Below the pieces are notes generated by a model, which searched no databases, was not told where the DNA came from, and worked only from the letters and a program-made list of their open reading frames with translations. The position numbers and the translations under genes were made by a program. From JAZSQT01 sp045538075 (lineage in GTDB: Bacteria > Chrysiogenota > Deferribacteres > Deferribacterales > Mucispirillaceae): 23,417 nucleotides of DNA. This document shows, one piece after another, positions 1-7,800 of this stretch (within the stretch, counting starts at the first letter, position 1; each line of letters begins with the position of its first letter). The stretch spans positions 1-23,417 of the forward strand of contig JAZSQT010000054.1 in NCBI GenBank assembly GCA_045538075.1, in the 5' to 3' direction.

Positions 1-173
1 GTTTTTTGGGAGTTTTGGGTGAAACCCCGAGCGTAAGCGAGTTAACGACCTTATTGAATAAATATATGGAATGCTTTTACTTCTGGAGAAAAAATTGTGT
101 TCTTTAGGAAAGTTAATATTGAAATAACCTTTACACCGAAATTCGTATATAAAAACAGAAATTGTTTGTATTG

Positions 174-212
174 TGGATTGCCACGAAAAACTGGCGTTTT
201 TCTCGCAATGAC
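174..212 (-). repeat. Short palindromic repeat, copy A (REP/MITE-like)
   Basis: On the minus strand this begins GTCATTGCGAG and ends GTGGCAATCC, the two ends of a widespread bacterial interspersed palindromic repeat family. ATTGC at one end pairs with GCAAT at the other. An inner stem GAAAAAC / GTTTTTC surrounds a TGGC loop at about 185-202, so the whole element can fold. The inner stem might also act as a weak terminator for upstream transcription, but this is only inferred. Confidence 0.6.
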
Positions 213-238
213 ATTAAATGGGCATTGACTTTTAAACA

Positions 239-273
239 GTCATTACGAGGAGTGAAACGACGAAGTAATCCAG
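239..273 (+). repeat. Short palindromic repeat, copy B (REP/MITE-like)
   Basis: This is a second copy of the family in the opposite orientation, beginning GTCATTACGAGG and ending GAAGTAATCCAG. Relative to copy A, the terminal stem ATTGC/GCAAT has become ATTAC/GTAAT. Both arms changed, so pairing is kept. The internal segment GAGTGAAACGACG differs from copy A, which carries a different inner hairpin. The two copies face each other 26 bp apart. Confidence 0.6.
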
Positions 274-377
274 TAATAACACTTGATAAATATTTTTATC
301 TGCAAAGGTAGTGGCACTAAAGAATTTACCAAGAATGTATCAATAACATTAATAAGAAAAAATTATCTCTCATCTTT

Positions 378-393
378 TGGCATACAACTTGCT
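378..393 (+). promoter_or_regulatory. Probable sigma54 (RpoN) promoter of flgI
   Basis: The sequence TGGCATACAACTTGCT matches the -24/-12 pattern TGGCAC-N5-TTGCW, with GG and GC at the required spacing and one mismatch in the -24 block. It would start transcription near 404-406, leaving about 28 nt of leader before the flgI start at 433. Sigma54 control of rod, ring and hook genes is standard in polar-flagellated bacteria with FlgR- or FleR-type activators. No activator gene is in the window. Confidence 0.65.
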
Positions 394-432
394 ATAACAT
401 TTGCGAGGAAATCCTTTTAAGGAGAATGAAAG

Positions 433-1527
433 ATGAAGAAAGTAATTTTTACAATATTTTTAATGGTTTTTATGGTTTCATCAGTAAGCCATGCTGCCGT
501 TAAAATTAGAGATTTAGCTCAAGTTGAAGGAATTAGGGATAACCAATTATACGGTTTAGGCGTTGTTGTTGGTTTAAACGGTTCTGGCGATAAAAATAAT
601 ACAGAATTTACAGTTCAAAATCTCGTTAATATGCTTGATAGCATGGGTGTTGCAGTTAATAAAGATGATGTTAAAGTAAAAAACGTTGCTACAGTAATGG
701 TAACTGCAAAATTGCCACCTTTTGCTAATGCTGGAAATAAAATTGATGTAACTGTTTCATCAATTGGTGATGCAAAAAGCCTTGAAGGTGGAACACTTCT
801 TCTTACTCCATTAAAAGCTGCAAACGGTCAAACTTATGCAGTTGCACAAGGTCCTTTATCTGTTGGTGGTATGAATGTTGCAGCAGCTGGAGCTGGTGTA
901 GTAAAAAATCACCCTACAGTTGGTATGATACCAAATGGTGCAATAATTGAAAGAGAAGTAGAATTTGCACTAAACCAAGATTCATTTAATTTAGATTTTA
1001 AAACTACTGGTATTAGCGACATCGTTCAAGCAAAAAGTGCTATTAACGGTTTTATTGGTTCAGATGTTGCAACTATCGTTTCTCCTACTACTATAAAAGT
1101 AGTCGTTCCAGGGGAATTTAAAAATAATTTTTACGATTTTATGGGAAGTCTTTTAAATATAGAAATTCAACCAGAAACTTTTGCAAGGGTAATTGTTGAC
1201 GAAAGAACTGGAACTATCGTAATGGGTTCAGATGTTAGGATTAGCACTGTTGCAGTAGCACACGGCAACTTAACGATTACTATAAGCAACCAAGTAGAAG
1301 TTAGCCAACCTGCACCTTTTACTGGTGGAGAAACTGTAACTGCTGAAACTACTCAAATAACAGTAGCAGAAGATCAATCTAAACTTATGATTGTTCCAGA
1401 AGGCGTTACAATTAGTGATTTAGTAAAAGCATTAAATGCAATAGGCGTTACACCTCGTGATTTAATATCAATATTACAAGCAATTAAAGCAGCTGGTGCT
1501 TTACATGCAGATTTGGAGTTGATGTAA
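433..1527 (+). CDS. flgI: Flagellar P-ring protein FlgI
   Basis: FlgI is the P-ring subunit. It forms the bushing around the flagellar rod in the periplasm at the peptidoglycan layer. The 364-residue protein matches the usual family length. It starts with a Sec signal peptide: KK near the N terminus, a hydrophobic stretch to about residue 19, and probable cleavage after S-H-A at residue 21. The mature part opens with the family hallmarks VKIRDLAQVEGIRDNQL and GLGVVVGLNGSGD. Later FlgI motifs include ERTGTIVMGSDVRI and a C-terminal LVKALNAIGVTPRDLISILQ segment. GGAG at 421-424 is well placed before the ATG. The stop overlaps the next start (TAATG), so translation of flgI and flgJ is probably coupled. 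A sigma54-type promoter lies just upstream. Its presence implies an outer membrane. Confidence 0.97.
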   Translation: MKKVIFTIFLMVFMVSSVSHAAVKIRDLAQVEGIRDNQLYGLGVVVGLNGSGDKNNTEFTVQNLVNMLDSMGVAVNKDDVKVKNVATVMVTAKLPPFANAGNKIDVTVSSIGDAKSLEGGTLLLTPLKAANGQTYAVAQGPLSVGGMNVAAAGAGVVKNHPTVGMIPNGAIIEREVEFALNQDSFNLDFKTTGISDIVQAKSAINGFIGSDVATIVSPTTIKVVVPGEFKNNFYDFMGSLLNIEIQPETFARVIVDERTGTIVMGSDVRISTVAVAHGNLTITISNQVEVSQPAPFTGGETVTAETTQITVAEDQSKLMIVPEGVTISDLVKALNAIGVTPRDLISILQAIKAAGALHADLELM

Positions 1528-1946
1528 TGAATATAATTAACAATAACAACGATGTAGTAACATCTTTAAAGGGTAATATTGAAAAAAGTAAACAACAAAG
1601 AGATAAAGAGTTAAAAGAAACTTGTGCTGCTTTTGAAGGTATGTTTATGCAGATGATGATGAAAACTATGCGTAGTGCATCAATAGAATCTAATTTAATC
1701 AAAAAAAGCAACGGTGAGAAAATTTTTACAGATTTGCTTGACCAAGAATACGTAAACATTGCTACAAAAAATGAAGCAACTGGTCTTGGTGGCACTCTTT
1801 ATCAATACTTAAAAAATACGTTACCAGAATATAAAGATAACAATAATTATTTTTACGCAGATTCTGGCAAAAATGCTTATGAAATGAGAAAAACAATAGA
1901 AAGTAGTAAAGAATTAAATAGTAATACAATAGATTTATTAAAATAA
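1527..1946 (+). CDS. flgJ: Rod-binding protein, FlgJ N-terminal domain type
   Basis: This 139-residue protein matches the rod-binding domain of FlgJ, the periplasmic cap that helps the flagellar rod assemble. Diagnostic segments are CAAFEGMFMQMMMKTMR (about residues 32-48), then a GEKIFTDLLDQEY helix and the EATGLGGTLYQYL stretch. It stops after this domain and so lacks the C-terminal muramidase found in enterobacterial FlgJ. A separate peptidoglycan hydrolase must open the wall, as in other lineages with single-domain FlgJ. The start overlaps the flgI stop by one base, with GGAG at 1514-1517 inside flgI. It is the last gene before the sigma28 promoter, so it probably belongs to the sigma54 transcript. 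Confidence 0.9.
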   Translation: MNIINNNNDVVTSLKGNIEKSKQQRDKELKETCAAFEGMFMQMMMKTMRSASIESNLIKKSNGEKIFTDLLDQEYVNIATKNEATGLGGTLYQYLKNTLPEYKDNNNYFYADSGKNAYEMRKTIESSKELNSNTIDLLK

Positions 1947-2000
1947 AAACAAACGGTGAAAGGGAACTGAAAAAGATTTTTTTTCACTTTACGGCAAAAA

Positions 2001-2031
2001 GAAATTTTACAAAAAAACTTGTAAAAATTTC
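2001..2031 (+). terminator. AT-rich hairpin between flgJ and flgM
   Basis: GAAATTTTACAA and TTGTAAAAATTTC form a stem with one bulged base and a six-base AAAAAC loop. It follows flgJ and abuts the -35 element of the flgM promoter. It could weaken read-through from flgI-flgJ, but the stem is almost all A-T and no clean U-tract follows, so termination is uncertain. Confidence 0.35.
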
Positions 2032-2058
2032 TAAAGTTATTTAAGATTATGACGATAG
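2032..2058 (+). promoter_or_regulatory. Sigma28 (FliA) promoter of flgM
   Basis: TAAAGTTA-N11-GACGATAG closely matches the sigma28 consensus TAAAGTTT-N11-GCCGATAA, with 7 of 8 and 6 of 8 positions and exact 11-nt spacing. Initiation would fall around 2065, just before the flgM ribosome site GGAGGA at 2070-2075. It would drive flgM-flgN-flgK and probably onward genes as class III, late flagellar expression, and give the classic FlgM feedback loop on sigma28. Confidence 0.8.
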
Positions 2059-2082
2059 GGTAAGCAATCGGAGGAACCCATT

Positions 2083-2427
2083 ATGAGAATTGATGGTAAA
2101 ACACAGCTTGGTATGGATCAGCTTGATTATGCAAACCGTGCTAAAAACACAGTTGCTAATAAAGCAGAAAAAACTGCTGTTAATGCTAACCCAGTCGTTA
2201 ATAACACTGCGTTAAAAGATGCCGTTGAGCTTTCTGGTAAAGCACCAGTAATTGAAGTGGCAGTTGACAAACAAGCAGAAATTAAAAATAGTCTTAAAGA
2301 TTTGCCTGATGTGAGAAAAGACAAAGTTGCAGAGCTTAAAGCTCGTATTGCTTCTGGCGATTACAATGTTTCTGGTAAAGATATTGCCGAAAAAATCGTC
2401 AACACTGCATTAAGCGACTTATTCTAA
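2083..2427 (+). CDS. flgM: Negative regulator of flagellin synthesis FlgM (anti-sigma28)
   Basis: FlgM binds and holds sigma28 (FliA) until the hook is complete, then is exported through the flagellar secretion system so that late genes turn on. The 114-residue protein is mostly low-complexity and hydrophilic in its first 70 residues, as expected for an intrinsically disordered protein. It carries the conserved sigma28-binding C terminus: DVRKDKVAELKARIASGDYNV, then DIAEKIV at about residues 75-108. It starts MRIDG, typical of the family, with a strong GGAGGA site at 2070-2075. It lies right behind a sigma28 promoter and ahead of flgN and flgK, a common arrangement. Confidence 0.93.
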   Translation: MRIDGKTQLGMDQLDYANRAKNTVANKAEKTAVNANPVVNNTALKDAVELSGKAPVIEVAVDKQAEIKNSLKDLPDVRKDKVAELKARIASGDYNVSGKDIAEKIVNTALSDLF

Positions 2428-2477
2428 AATCTTAAATTCAGTTTCCTAATAGCCCCGTGTTTTATACGGAGGATAAA

Positions 2478-2966
2478 ATGGAAACTATAGGCAACCTTAT
2501 TGAGCTACTAAAGTCTCAACTTGCTCTTTACAAAGAGATTAAAGAAACTCTTTCTAAAGAAAAATCTTTTATTGTTTCTTGGGATTTTACTAATATCCCA
2601 GATTTAGTGAAAGAAAAAGAAAATCTCTTTCGCAGAGAGAAAATTCTTGAAGAAGCACGCAAGTCTTTGACAGATAGATTAGTAGCAGAATATTCTTTAA
2701 AAGAGCCAACTCTTTTATCTATTATCAATGCGTCTAAAAATAAAGACCAAAAAGAAGAGCTTACTAAACTTCGTGAAGGGCTTTCTCTCGTTGCAGTAGA
2801 AATTAGCAAAGAAAATACTGCTTTAAAACTTTTATATTCAACAAATATTCGCCTTATTAACGATTTATACGCAAAAATTGGAATTATGCAAACATCAAAT
2901 AAATACGGTATGGATAAATCTAAAAATCAAGCTCAAGCAGTATCTACATTTTCTGCAGCAGGTTAA
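2478..2966 (+). CDS. flgN: FlgN-family flagellar export chaperone
   Basis: FlgN is a cytoplasmic chaperone that escorts the hook-associated proteins FlgK and FlgL to the export gate. This 162-residue protein is almost entirely helical and charged, as in the family. It begins METIGNLIELLKSQLALYKEI and keeps the long paired helices around residues 40-130 with the NIRLINDLYAKI segment near the end. I start it at the ATG at 2478 because GGAGG at 2468-2472 is ideally spaced; an in-frame ATG at 2457 has no ribosome site. It sits between flgM and flgK, its expected client, with an 11-nt gap to flgK. FlgN sequences diverge strongly, so position carries part of the call. Confidence 0.85.
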   Translation: METIGNLIELLKSQLALYKEIKETLSKEKSFIVSWDFTNIPDLVKEKENLFRREKILEEARKSLTDRLVAEYSLKEPTLLSIINASKNKDQKEELTKLREGLSLVAVEISKENTALKLLYSTNIRLINDLYAKIGIMQTSNKYGMDKSKNQAQAVSTFSAAG

Positions 2967-2977
2967 AAGGTGATATT

Positions 2978-4735
2978 ATGAGTAGCTTATTTGGAATGAT
3001 TTATACTGGCGTAACTGGTATTAATGCTTCTCAAATAGCATTAGATGTTACTGGTCAAAATATCGCCAATATGAAAAACGAAAATTATTCTCGTCAGCTT
3101 GTTTCTTTAAATACAGTAAAACCTCAACAAACTTCTGTCGGTCAAATGGGGCGTGGCGTTAGAGTAGAACAAATTGAAAGAGCTTACGATGAATTATTGG
3201 CAAAAAGTGTTCGCAATGAGGAATCAGCTTATAGCTACTATTCTTCTTTACAAAGTTACATTGATGAAGCAATGCTTTATTTTGATGAACTTGAAGCAGG
3301 TAGTGGGTTAGGTGATGCTTTGCAAGACTATTTTGATGCTTGGCAAAATTTAGCAAATTCTGCTACAGATGGGTCAGATAGTCCAACTATAAAAAGAACT
3401 ACATTAATTGAAACAGCAACTACATTAACTAAAAAATTAAATGAAGGTTATACTCATTTTGAAGATTTAAAAAAGAATGCAGTTTATAATGTAGAAAATA
3501 TTATTAATGATATAAACTTAAAATCGGAAAATATTGCCGACTTAAACAAGCAAATTGCTTTAGCAGAATTTATGGGGCAACCTGCCAATGATTTAAGAGA
3601 TTCAAGGGACGCATTAGTTGATTCAATAGCTCAATATACAACTGTTGCTACTTACGAAAGAGAAAATGGGCAAATTGCCTTAATGGTAGGTGGACAATTA
3701 ATCGTTGATGGCGTTAATCCACACTTGTTAGAGCAGAAAGTAAACGAAGATACTGGCGAACTTGAAATATATTGGAAATCTGGAAACGCAAAAGGTAAGC
3801 CAGTAGAATTAACTGGCAATTTAAGTTTCGGTTCTTTAGGAGCAAATTTAAAACTTCATAACGAATTGTTAGAAAATTATATGACGTCTCTTGATGATAT
3901 TGCACAAGTTGTTATTACAGAAACAAACTTGATACACGCTTCTGGTCAAGGATTAGAAAGGTATAGCAATATTACTTCAAGTAATGGAGTATTAAATCCA
4001 CGATACGAATTTAATACAGAATTAGGTCAAATGCCTTACGAAATTAAAGACGGCACTTTTAGGATAAATTTTTATTCAGAAACAGTTGATCCAGACGGCA
4101 AAACTATCACTAAAGAGCATAATATTGACGTTGAAGTTAGAGCAACTGATAATATCCACGCAGTAATTGATAGGATAAATTTATACGCTGGTGGTATGGT
4201 TAGAGCTTCAATATCTGAAAATAATGGTATTAGTTTAAATGCTTCTTTAGGGTTAACTATGAGTTTTGGTGAAGATACATCAAACTTTTTAGTAGCTGCT
4301 GGTTTAAACTGCTTTTTTACTGGCACTTCTGCAAAAGATATATCAGTAGAAGAAACTATAGTAAATAACCCTGCTTTAATTGCAACGGCAAAATCAAGTG
4401 CTGAAGGTGATAACGAAAATGCTAAAAAATTAGCTTTATTAGGTAATAAAGTATTAGATTCAACAGGTGGTTACACTATTAGTGGATTTTACGGCATTTT
4501 TATCGGCAATATGACGTCAGAAAAAAGCCAAGCAGATATTTTTGCTGCTACTAAAAAAATGTCAAGTGAACAATTAGGAGAAAGGTTACAATCAATAAGA
4601 GGTGTATCAGAAAATGACGAGCTTCTTAATATGAGCCTTTTTCAAAGAGTTTTTGAAGCAAACTCAAGATATATAAATGTCGTTGACGAGATGTTAAATA
4701 CTATTGTCAATGGCTTAGGAACTGCCGGAAGGTAG
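2978..4735 (+). CDS. flgK: Flagellar hook-associated protein 1 FlgK
   Basis: FlgK (HAP1) forms the first ring of the hook-filament junction outside the cell. The 585-residue protein has the signature N-terminal D0/D1 helix SSLFGMIYTGVTGINASQIAL followed by TGQNIANMKNENYSRQ, and a C-terminal D0 helix LFQRVFEANSRYINVVDEML. The middle, about residues 340-450, has a beta-rich part with an FlgK/FliD hook-domain look (DGTFRINFYSE, then ATDNIHAVIDRIN). There is no signal peptide, consistent with type III export. AAAAGGTGAT before the ATG serves as ribosome site. It follows its chaperone flgN and precedes flgL. Its length is normal for FlgK, unlike the very large FlgL that follows. Confidence 0.95.
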   Translation: MSSLFGMIYTGVTGINASQIALDVTGQNIANMKNENYSRQLVSLNTVKPQQTSVGQMGRGVRVEQIERAYDELLAKSVRNEESAYSYYSSLQSYIDEAMLYFDELEAGSGLGDALQDYFDAWQNLANSATDGSDSPTIKRTTLIETATTLTKKLNEGYTHFEDLKKNAVYNVENIINDINLKSENIADLNKQIALAEFMGQPANDLRDSRDALVDSIAQYTTVATYERENGQIALMVGGQLIVDGVNPHLLEQKVNEDTGELEIYWKSGNAKGKPVELTGNLSFGSLGANLKLHNELLENYMTSLDDIAQVVITETNLIHASGQGLERYSNITSSNGVLNPRYEFNTELGQMPYEIKDGTFRINFYSETVDPDGKTITKEHNIDVEVRATDNIHAVIDRINLYAGGMVRASISENNGISLNASLGLTMSFGEDTSNFLVAAGLNCFFTGTSAKDISVEETIVNNPALIATAKSSAEGDNENAKKLALLGNKVLDSTGGYTISGFYGIFIGNMTSEKSQADIFAATKKMSSEQLGERLQSIRGVSENDELLNMSLFQRVFEANSRYINVVDEMLNTIVNGLGTAGR

Positions 4736-4745
4736 TAAACGGCAG
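4722..4745 (+). promoter_or_regulatory. GC-rich hairpin spanning the end of flgK
   Basis: CTGCCG (4722-4727) and CGGCAG (4740-4745) are perfect inverted repeats around a 12-nt loop that contains the flgK stop codon. A second weaker stem follows: TTTGCTA near 4750 with TAGCA near 4767, flanked by AAATTT-type arms. The stem is unusually GC-rich for this DNA. It could mark an mRNA processing, stability or attenuation point between flgK and flgL. Confidence 0.45.
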
Positions 4746-4755
4746 GAAATTTGCT
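4740..4755 (+). promoter_or_regulatory. Sigma54-like element upstream of flgL (weak)
   Basis: CGGCAGGAAATTTGCT keeps the GG and TTGC elements at exactly the spacing of a -24/-12 promoter, but the first base and the -24 flank differ from consensus. It shares bases with the flgK hairpin. It would give flgL its own start about 40 nt before its start codon. The match could be chance. Confidence 0.3.
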
Positions 4756-4789
4756 AATAATTTTATAGCATAAAATTTTGCCTACTTTT

Positions 4790-4801
4790 AGGAATACGGA
4801 G
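4790..4801 (+). promoter_or_regulatory. GGA motifs over the flgL ribosome site; possible CsrA target
   Basis: AGGA (4790-4793) and CGGAG (4797-4801) lie just before the flgL ATG, the second acting as Shine-Dalgarno. CsrA dimers bind paired GGA motifs and block translation of filament genes. fliW and csrA lie directly downstream of flgL, so flgL is a plausible target. Only the motifs are seen; GGA is also simply part of ribosome sites. Confidence 0.3.
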
Positions 4802-4807
4802 TCTATC

Positions 4808-7800
4808 ATGCGAATTACATTTAATATGCAAGCAACAAGAAATATGGCATCAATTACATCAAGTTTATCATCAATAGCTGATGCACAAGATAGAGTTAAT
4901 TTGAAACGCAATCTTTTAAACCCAGAAGATAATGCGTCAAATTACATTGCAGCTTATAGTGTTCAACGTATGATAGACGATGTTAAACAGTTTGGTATAA
5001 ATGGGCAGAATGCGTCAAAATGGTTGACTGATGCAGATAACGCATTACAAGAGGCTATGGAACTTGTTTCTCAAGCAAAAAATGATTTTGCAATAGGAGG
5101 CAATAGCGATTCTAATGATGCAGATAGTCGTGCATCTATGGCAGAACACGTAAAAGAAGTATATAAAACATTAATGGATTTATCTAATTCTCAATCTATG
5201 GGGCAGTATCTATTTAGTGGTTTTGCTACAACGACAAAACCTTTTCAAACGGGAGCAAATCAAGTTTCTTCTATTACTTCTGTTAATCGTAATGGTGGAG
5301 ATGTATCAGTAATGGAAGTTTTTTCCGATTTGCCAGAATTAAAAACTGGTGCATATTCTGCAACTATCACAGTAAGTAATGGTATTGCCACTTTAGAAAT
5401 GGACGATAATTTAGGCAATAAAATAATCCTTGATTCTAATGGAACAGATGAATCTGGCACTAAGGGTAATGGCTCATCTACTAAACTTACTTTTGAATAC
5501 GTAGCAGGAGCAGTAATTGATACTGGTAGAGGAGTATCTTTTAAAATGCCAGATACTAACGAAACTCAAATTAAATTACAATTTAATTATAGAGCCGGTT
5601 CAGAAATGAATTATGCTGGTGATGGTGGCTCAATCCTTACTCAAATAGGATATAACCAAGATATTGCAATAAATGTTCCTGGTGAAAATATTTTTACCCA
5701 ATCATACAAAACGTTGACTGGAACAAGGACGAATACTGTAAACGGACTTCCAGCTACTTTAACGAGTTTCTTTAGCCAACTTGATGGTGGAAATTCAAAT
5801 ATTGGTGATTCTATAAAAATATCTGGCACAGATCATACTGGAAATATTGTAGGCACAGCAGAATTATTATCTACTACAAATCCAAAACTTGATTTAACTA
5901 ATACAAGTGAAAAAGAAAGGACTTTATTAGTAGGTTATGCAGATAAAATGTATAAAGTAGTCATTCCAGAGGGAGCTTACGCCACAACAGATGACCTTGC
6001 TACAGCTATTAATACCCAATTAAAATACGCAGAATACGTTGATAATATTTATTATGATGACGGTGGATTTAACACCATAGACCATTATACAATGTCTGTT
6101 CAAGTTCAGTTTTCTCAAGGTAAGTTTTTTGAAGAAGTAACTGATGCTGGTAAAATTGCTTATCAAACAGATTTATCAAACGAAATCCACGTTGATATTG
6201 ATGGCGATAGATTACAGTTTGCAACGAGTAAAACTGGCGATAACGTTCGCCTTACAGTTAGTGGACACGAAGAAAATCTATTAGGGTTTAGAAACATTAC
6301 AGTAGGAGCAGAAGGTAAAGATACTGTTTTTGAAATTGGATACGAATTTAATAAAGAAAGTGTTGAAGAAATAAAAACTACTCATGAAGCCCTTGATTTA
6401 ACTGGCACAAATTATACTTTTTATATTAATGGCACTATGGTAAATTTTAATAAACCAGCTTCACAAGTTAATGCAACAAATTTAACTAATATCACTTTTC
6501 CTACTGGTGCTGGACAAAATGATTTAGTGTTACGTATAGCTAATAGAGATATAGTTGTCCCTGCAGATGATTTTGATGGCACTGACGCAACGGCTTTAGC
6601 AGCTATAAATAATGCGATAGCTAATGCGAGACTCGATACAGATTATAGAGTTACTGCAGTAGATACAGCAAATGGAACATTAGATATTGATAATATTATT
6701 CCAAGTGCTAAAGATATTGAATTTGCTATAGATAATGCTATTAGAGCTGCTGGGTTAGGTTTTGATTACGGCGTTCAAATTACTCAAGACCCAAATGAAG
6801 ATTTAGGCACGTATAATGTATCTTTTACTATGAATAATGGGTCTATTAATAGAAATACTCAACTTAATTCTGTTTTTTATGATGTTAATACTAACCCACC
6901 ATCATCTTTTATGGAAACGGCTTTACCAAACAGATTAGGTATAATATATCCAGTAGAGCATACTTTAGACGACCTTGCTACTTTTATAAAAGATTTATAC
7001 GACGATTCTGTAAATGTAACAATGGAAAACGGAAGATTAATAGTAAAAGATGTTCGTAGTGGCGAAAGTAAATTGGCAGTTAATTTAACAGCACTAAATG
7101 AAGGTATAACTAACCCACCAGACCAAGCAACAGTTATGGGTGGAAAATATACTGGTAATAAAAATGATAAATGGACTGTTACTATCTCTACAACTATAAC
7201 AAACGCAAACCAAAGGGATATTAGAGTAATCGTTCATAACCAAGAGGGAGTAGAAATTCATAATTCATTAACAGAAAATTATCTTGGTGGCGAATTAAAT
7301 CTACCTCATGGAGTAACATTAACACCAAATATTATGGGTTTATTAGACCCAAATGCACCTAATACGAGAACGAGAACTACTCACTTTAACATATCTCTTA
7401 CGGCAAAAGGTAACGTTGGTTTTGGTGATATGAATGTAACAGAAAAAGGCGAAAATGTTAATATTTTCCGTTCGTTACAAAACCTTGAAAATGCCTTAAA
7501 GTATAATATTACTAAAAATGGTTTTTCTGAGCCGTCTGCTTGGCGTGATACTACTTTAGCTTCTACAGCAAGTCCATACTTTGACGGAACTTTTAAAGGA
7601 ATGAGTAATGATTTATGGACTTTTGAAACATTAGCCCATAATGGCAAAAATAATATATTTATTCAAAATGAATATACAGAAAAAACTGGAGAAATAAAGT
7701 ATAACCAAAATCATATTAATAATTTAGGCTCAAATATTAACTTTAGTGTAGATGTTTATGATAATGTTACTGGCAATACAGAAAGAATACCTATAAACAT

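Larger units (their letters stand above)
1..377. other. Non-coding leader region upstream of flgI
   Basis: I see no credible gene in this stretch. Positions 7-50 contain a G-rich then C-rich patch, GGGTGAAACCC, followed by CGAGCGTAAGCGAG, in otherwise AT-rich DNA. This could be the edge of a repeat or the tail of upstream intergenic DNA. Positions 174-273 hold two copies of a palindromic repeat, listed separately. The stretch ends just before the sigma54-type promoter of flgI. Whether an upstream flagellar gene such as flgH lies to the left cannot be seen. Confidence 0.6.

Noticed and set aside
174..273. CRISPR array
   Set aside because: Only two inverted copies, with no regular spacers and no cas genes in the window.
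1484..1795. 103-residue open frame on the minus strand across flgI-flgJ
   Set aside because: It lies opposite the conserved end of FlgI and the FlgJ rod-binding motif; there is no recognisable domain or start signal.
1947..2082. Small RNA gene between flgJ and flgM
   Set aside because: A hairpin and promoter are present, but the promoter points into flgM and its start lies downstream of the hairpin, so no separate transcript is supported.
2457..2477. Seven-residue N-terminal extension of FlgN
   Set aside because: GGAGG at 2468-2472 lies inside the extension and points to the ATG at 2478.
4778..4807. N-terminal extension of FlgL from an upstream ATG
   Set aside because: The canonical MRITFN start at 4808 has CGGAG at good spacing; the extension has no ribosome site and would block the conserved export N terminus.
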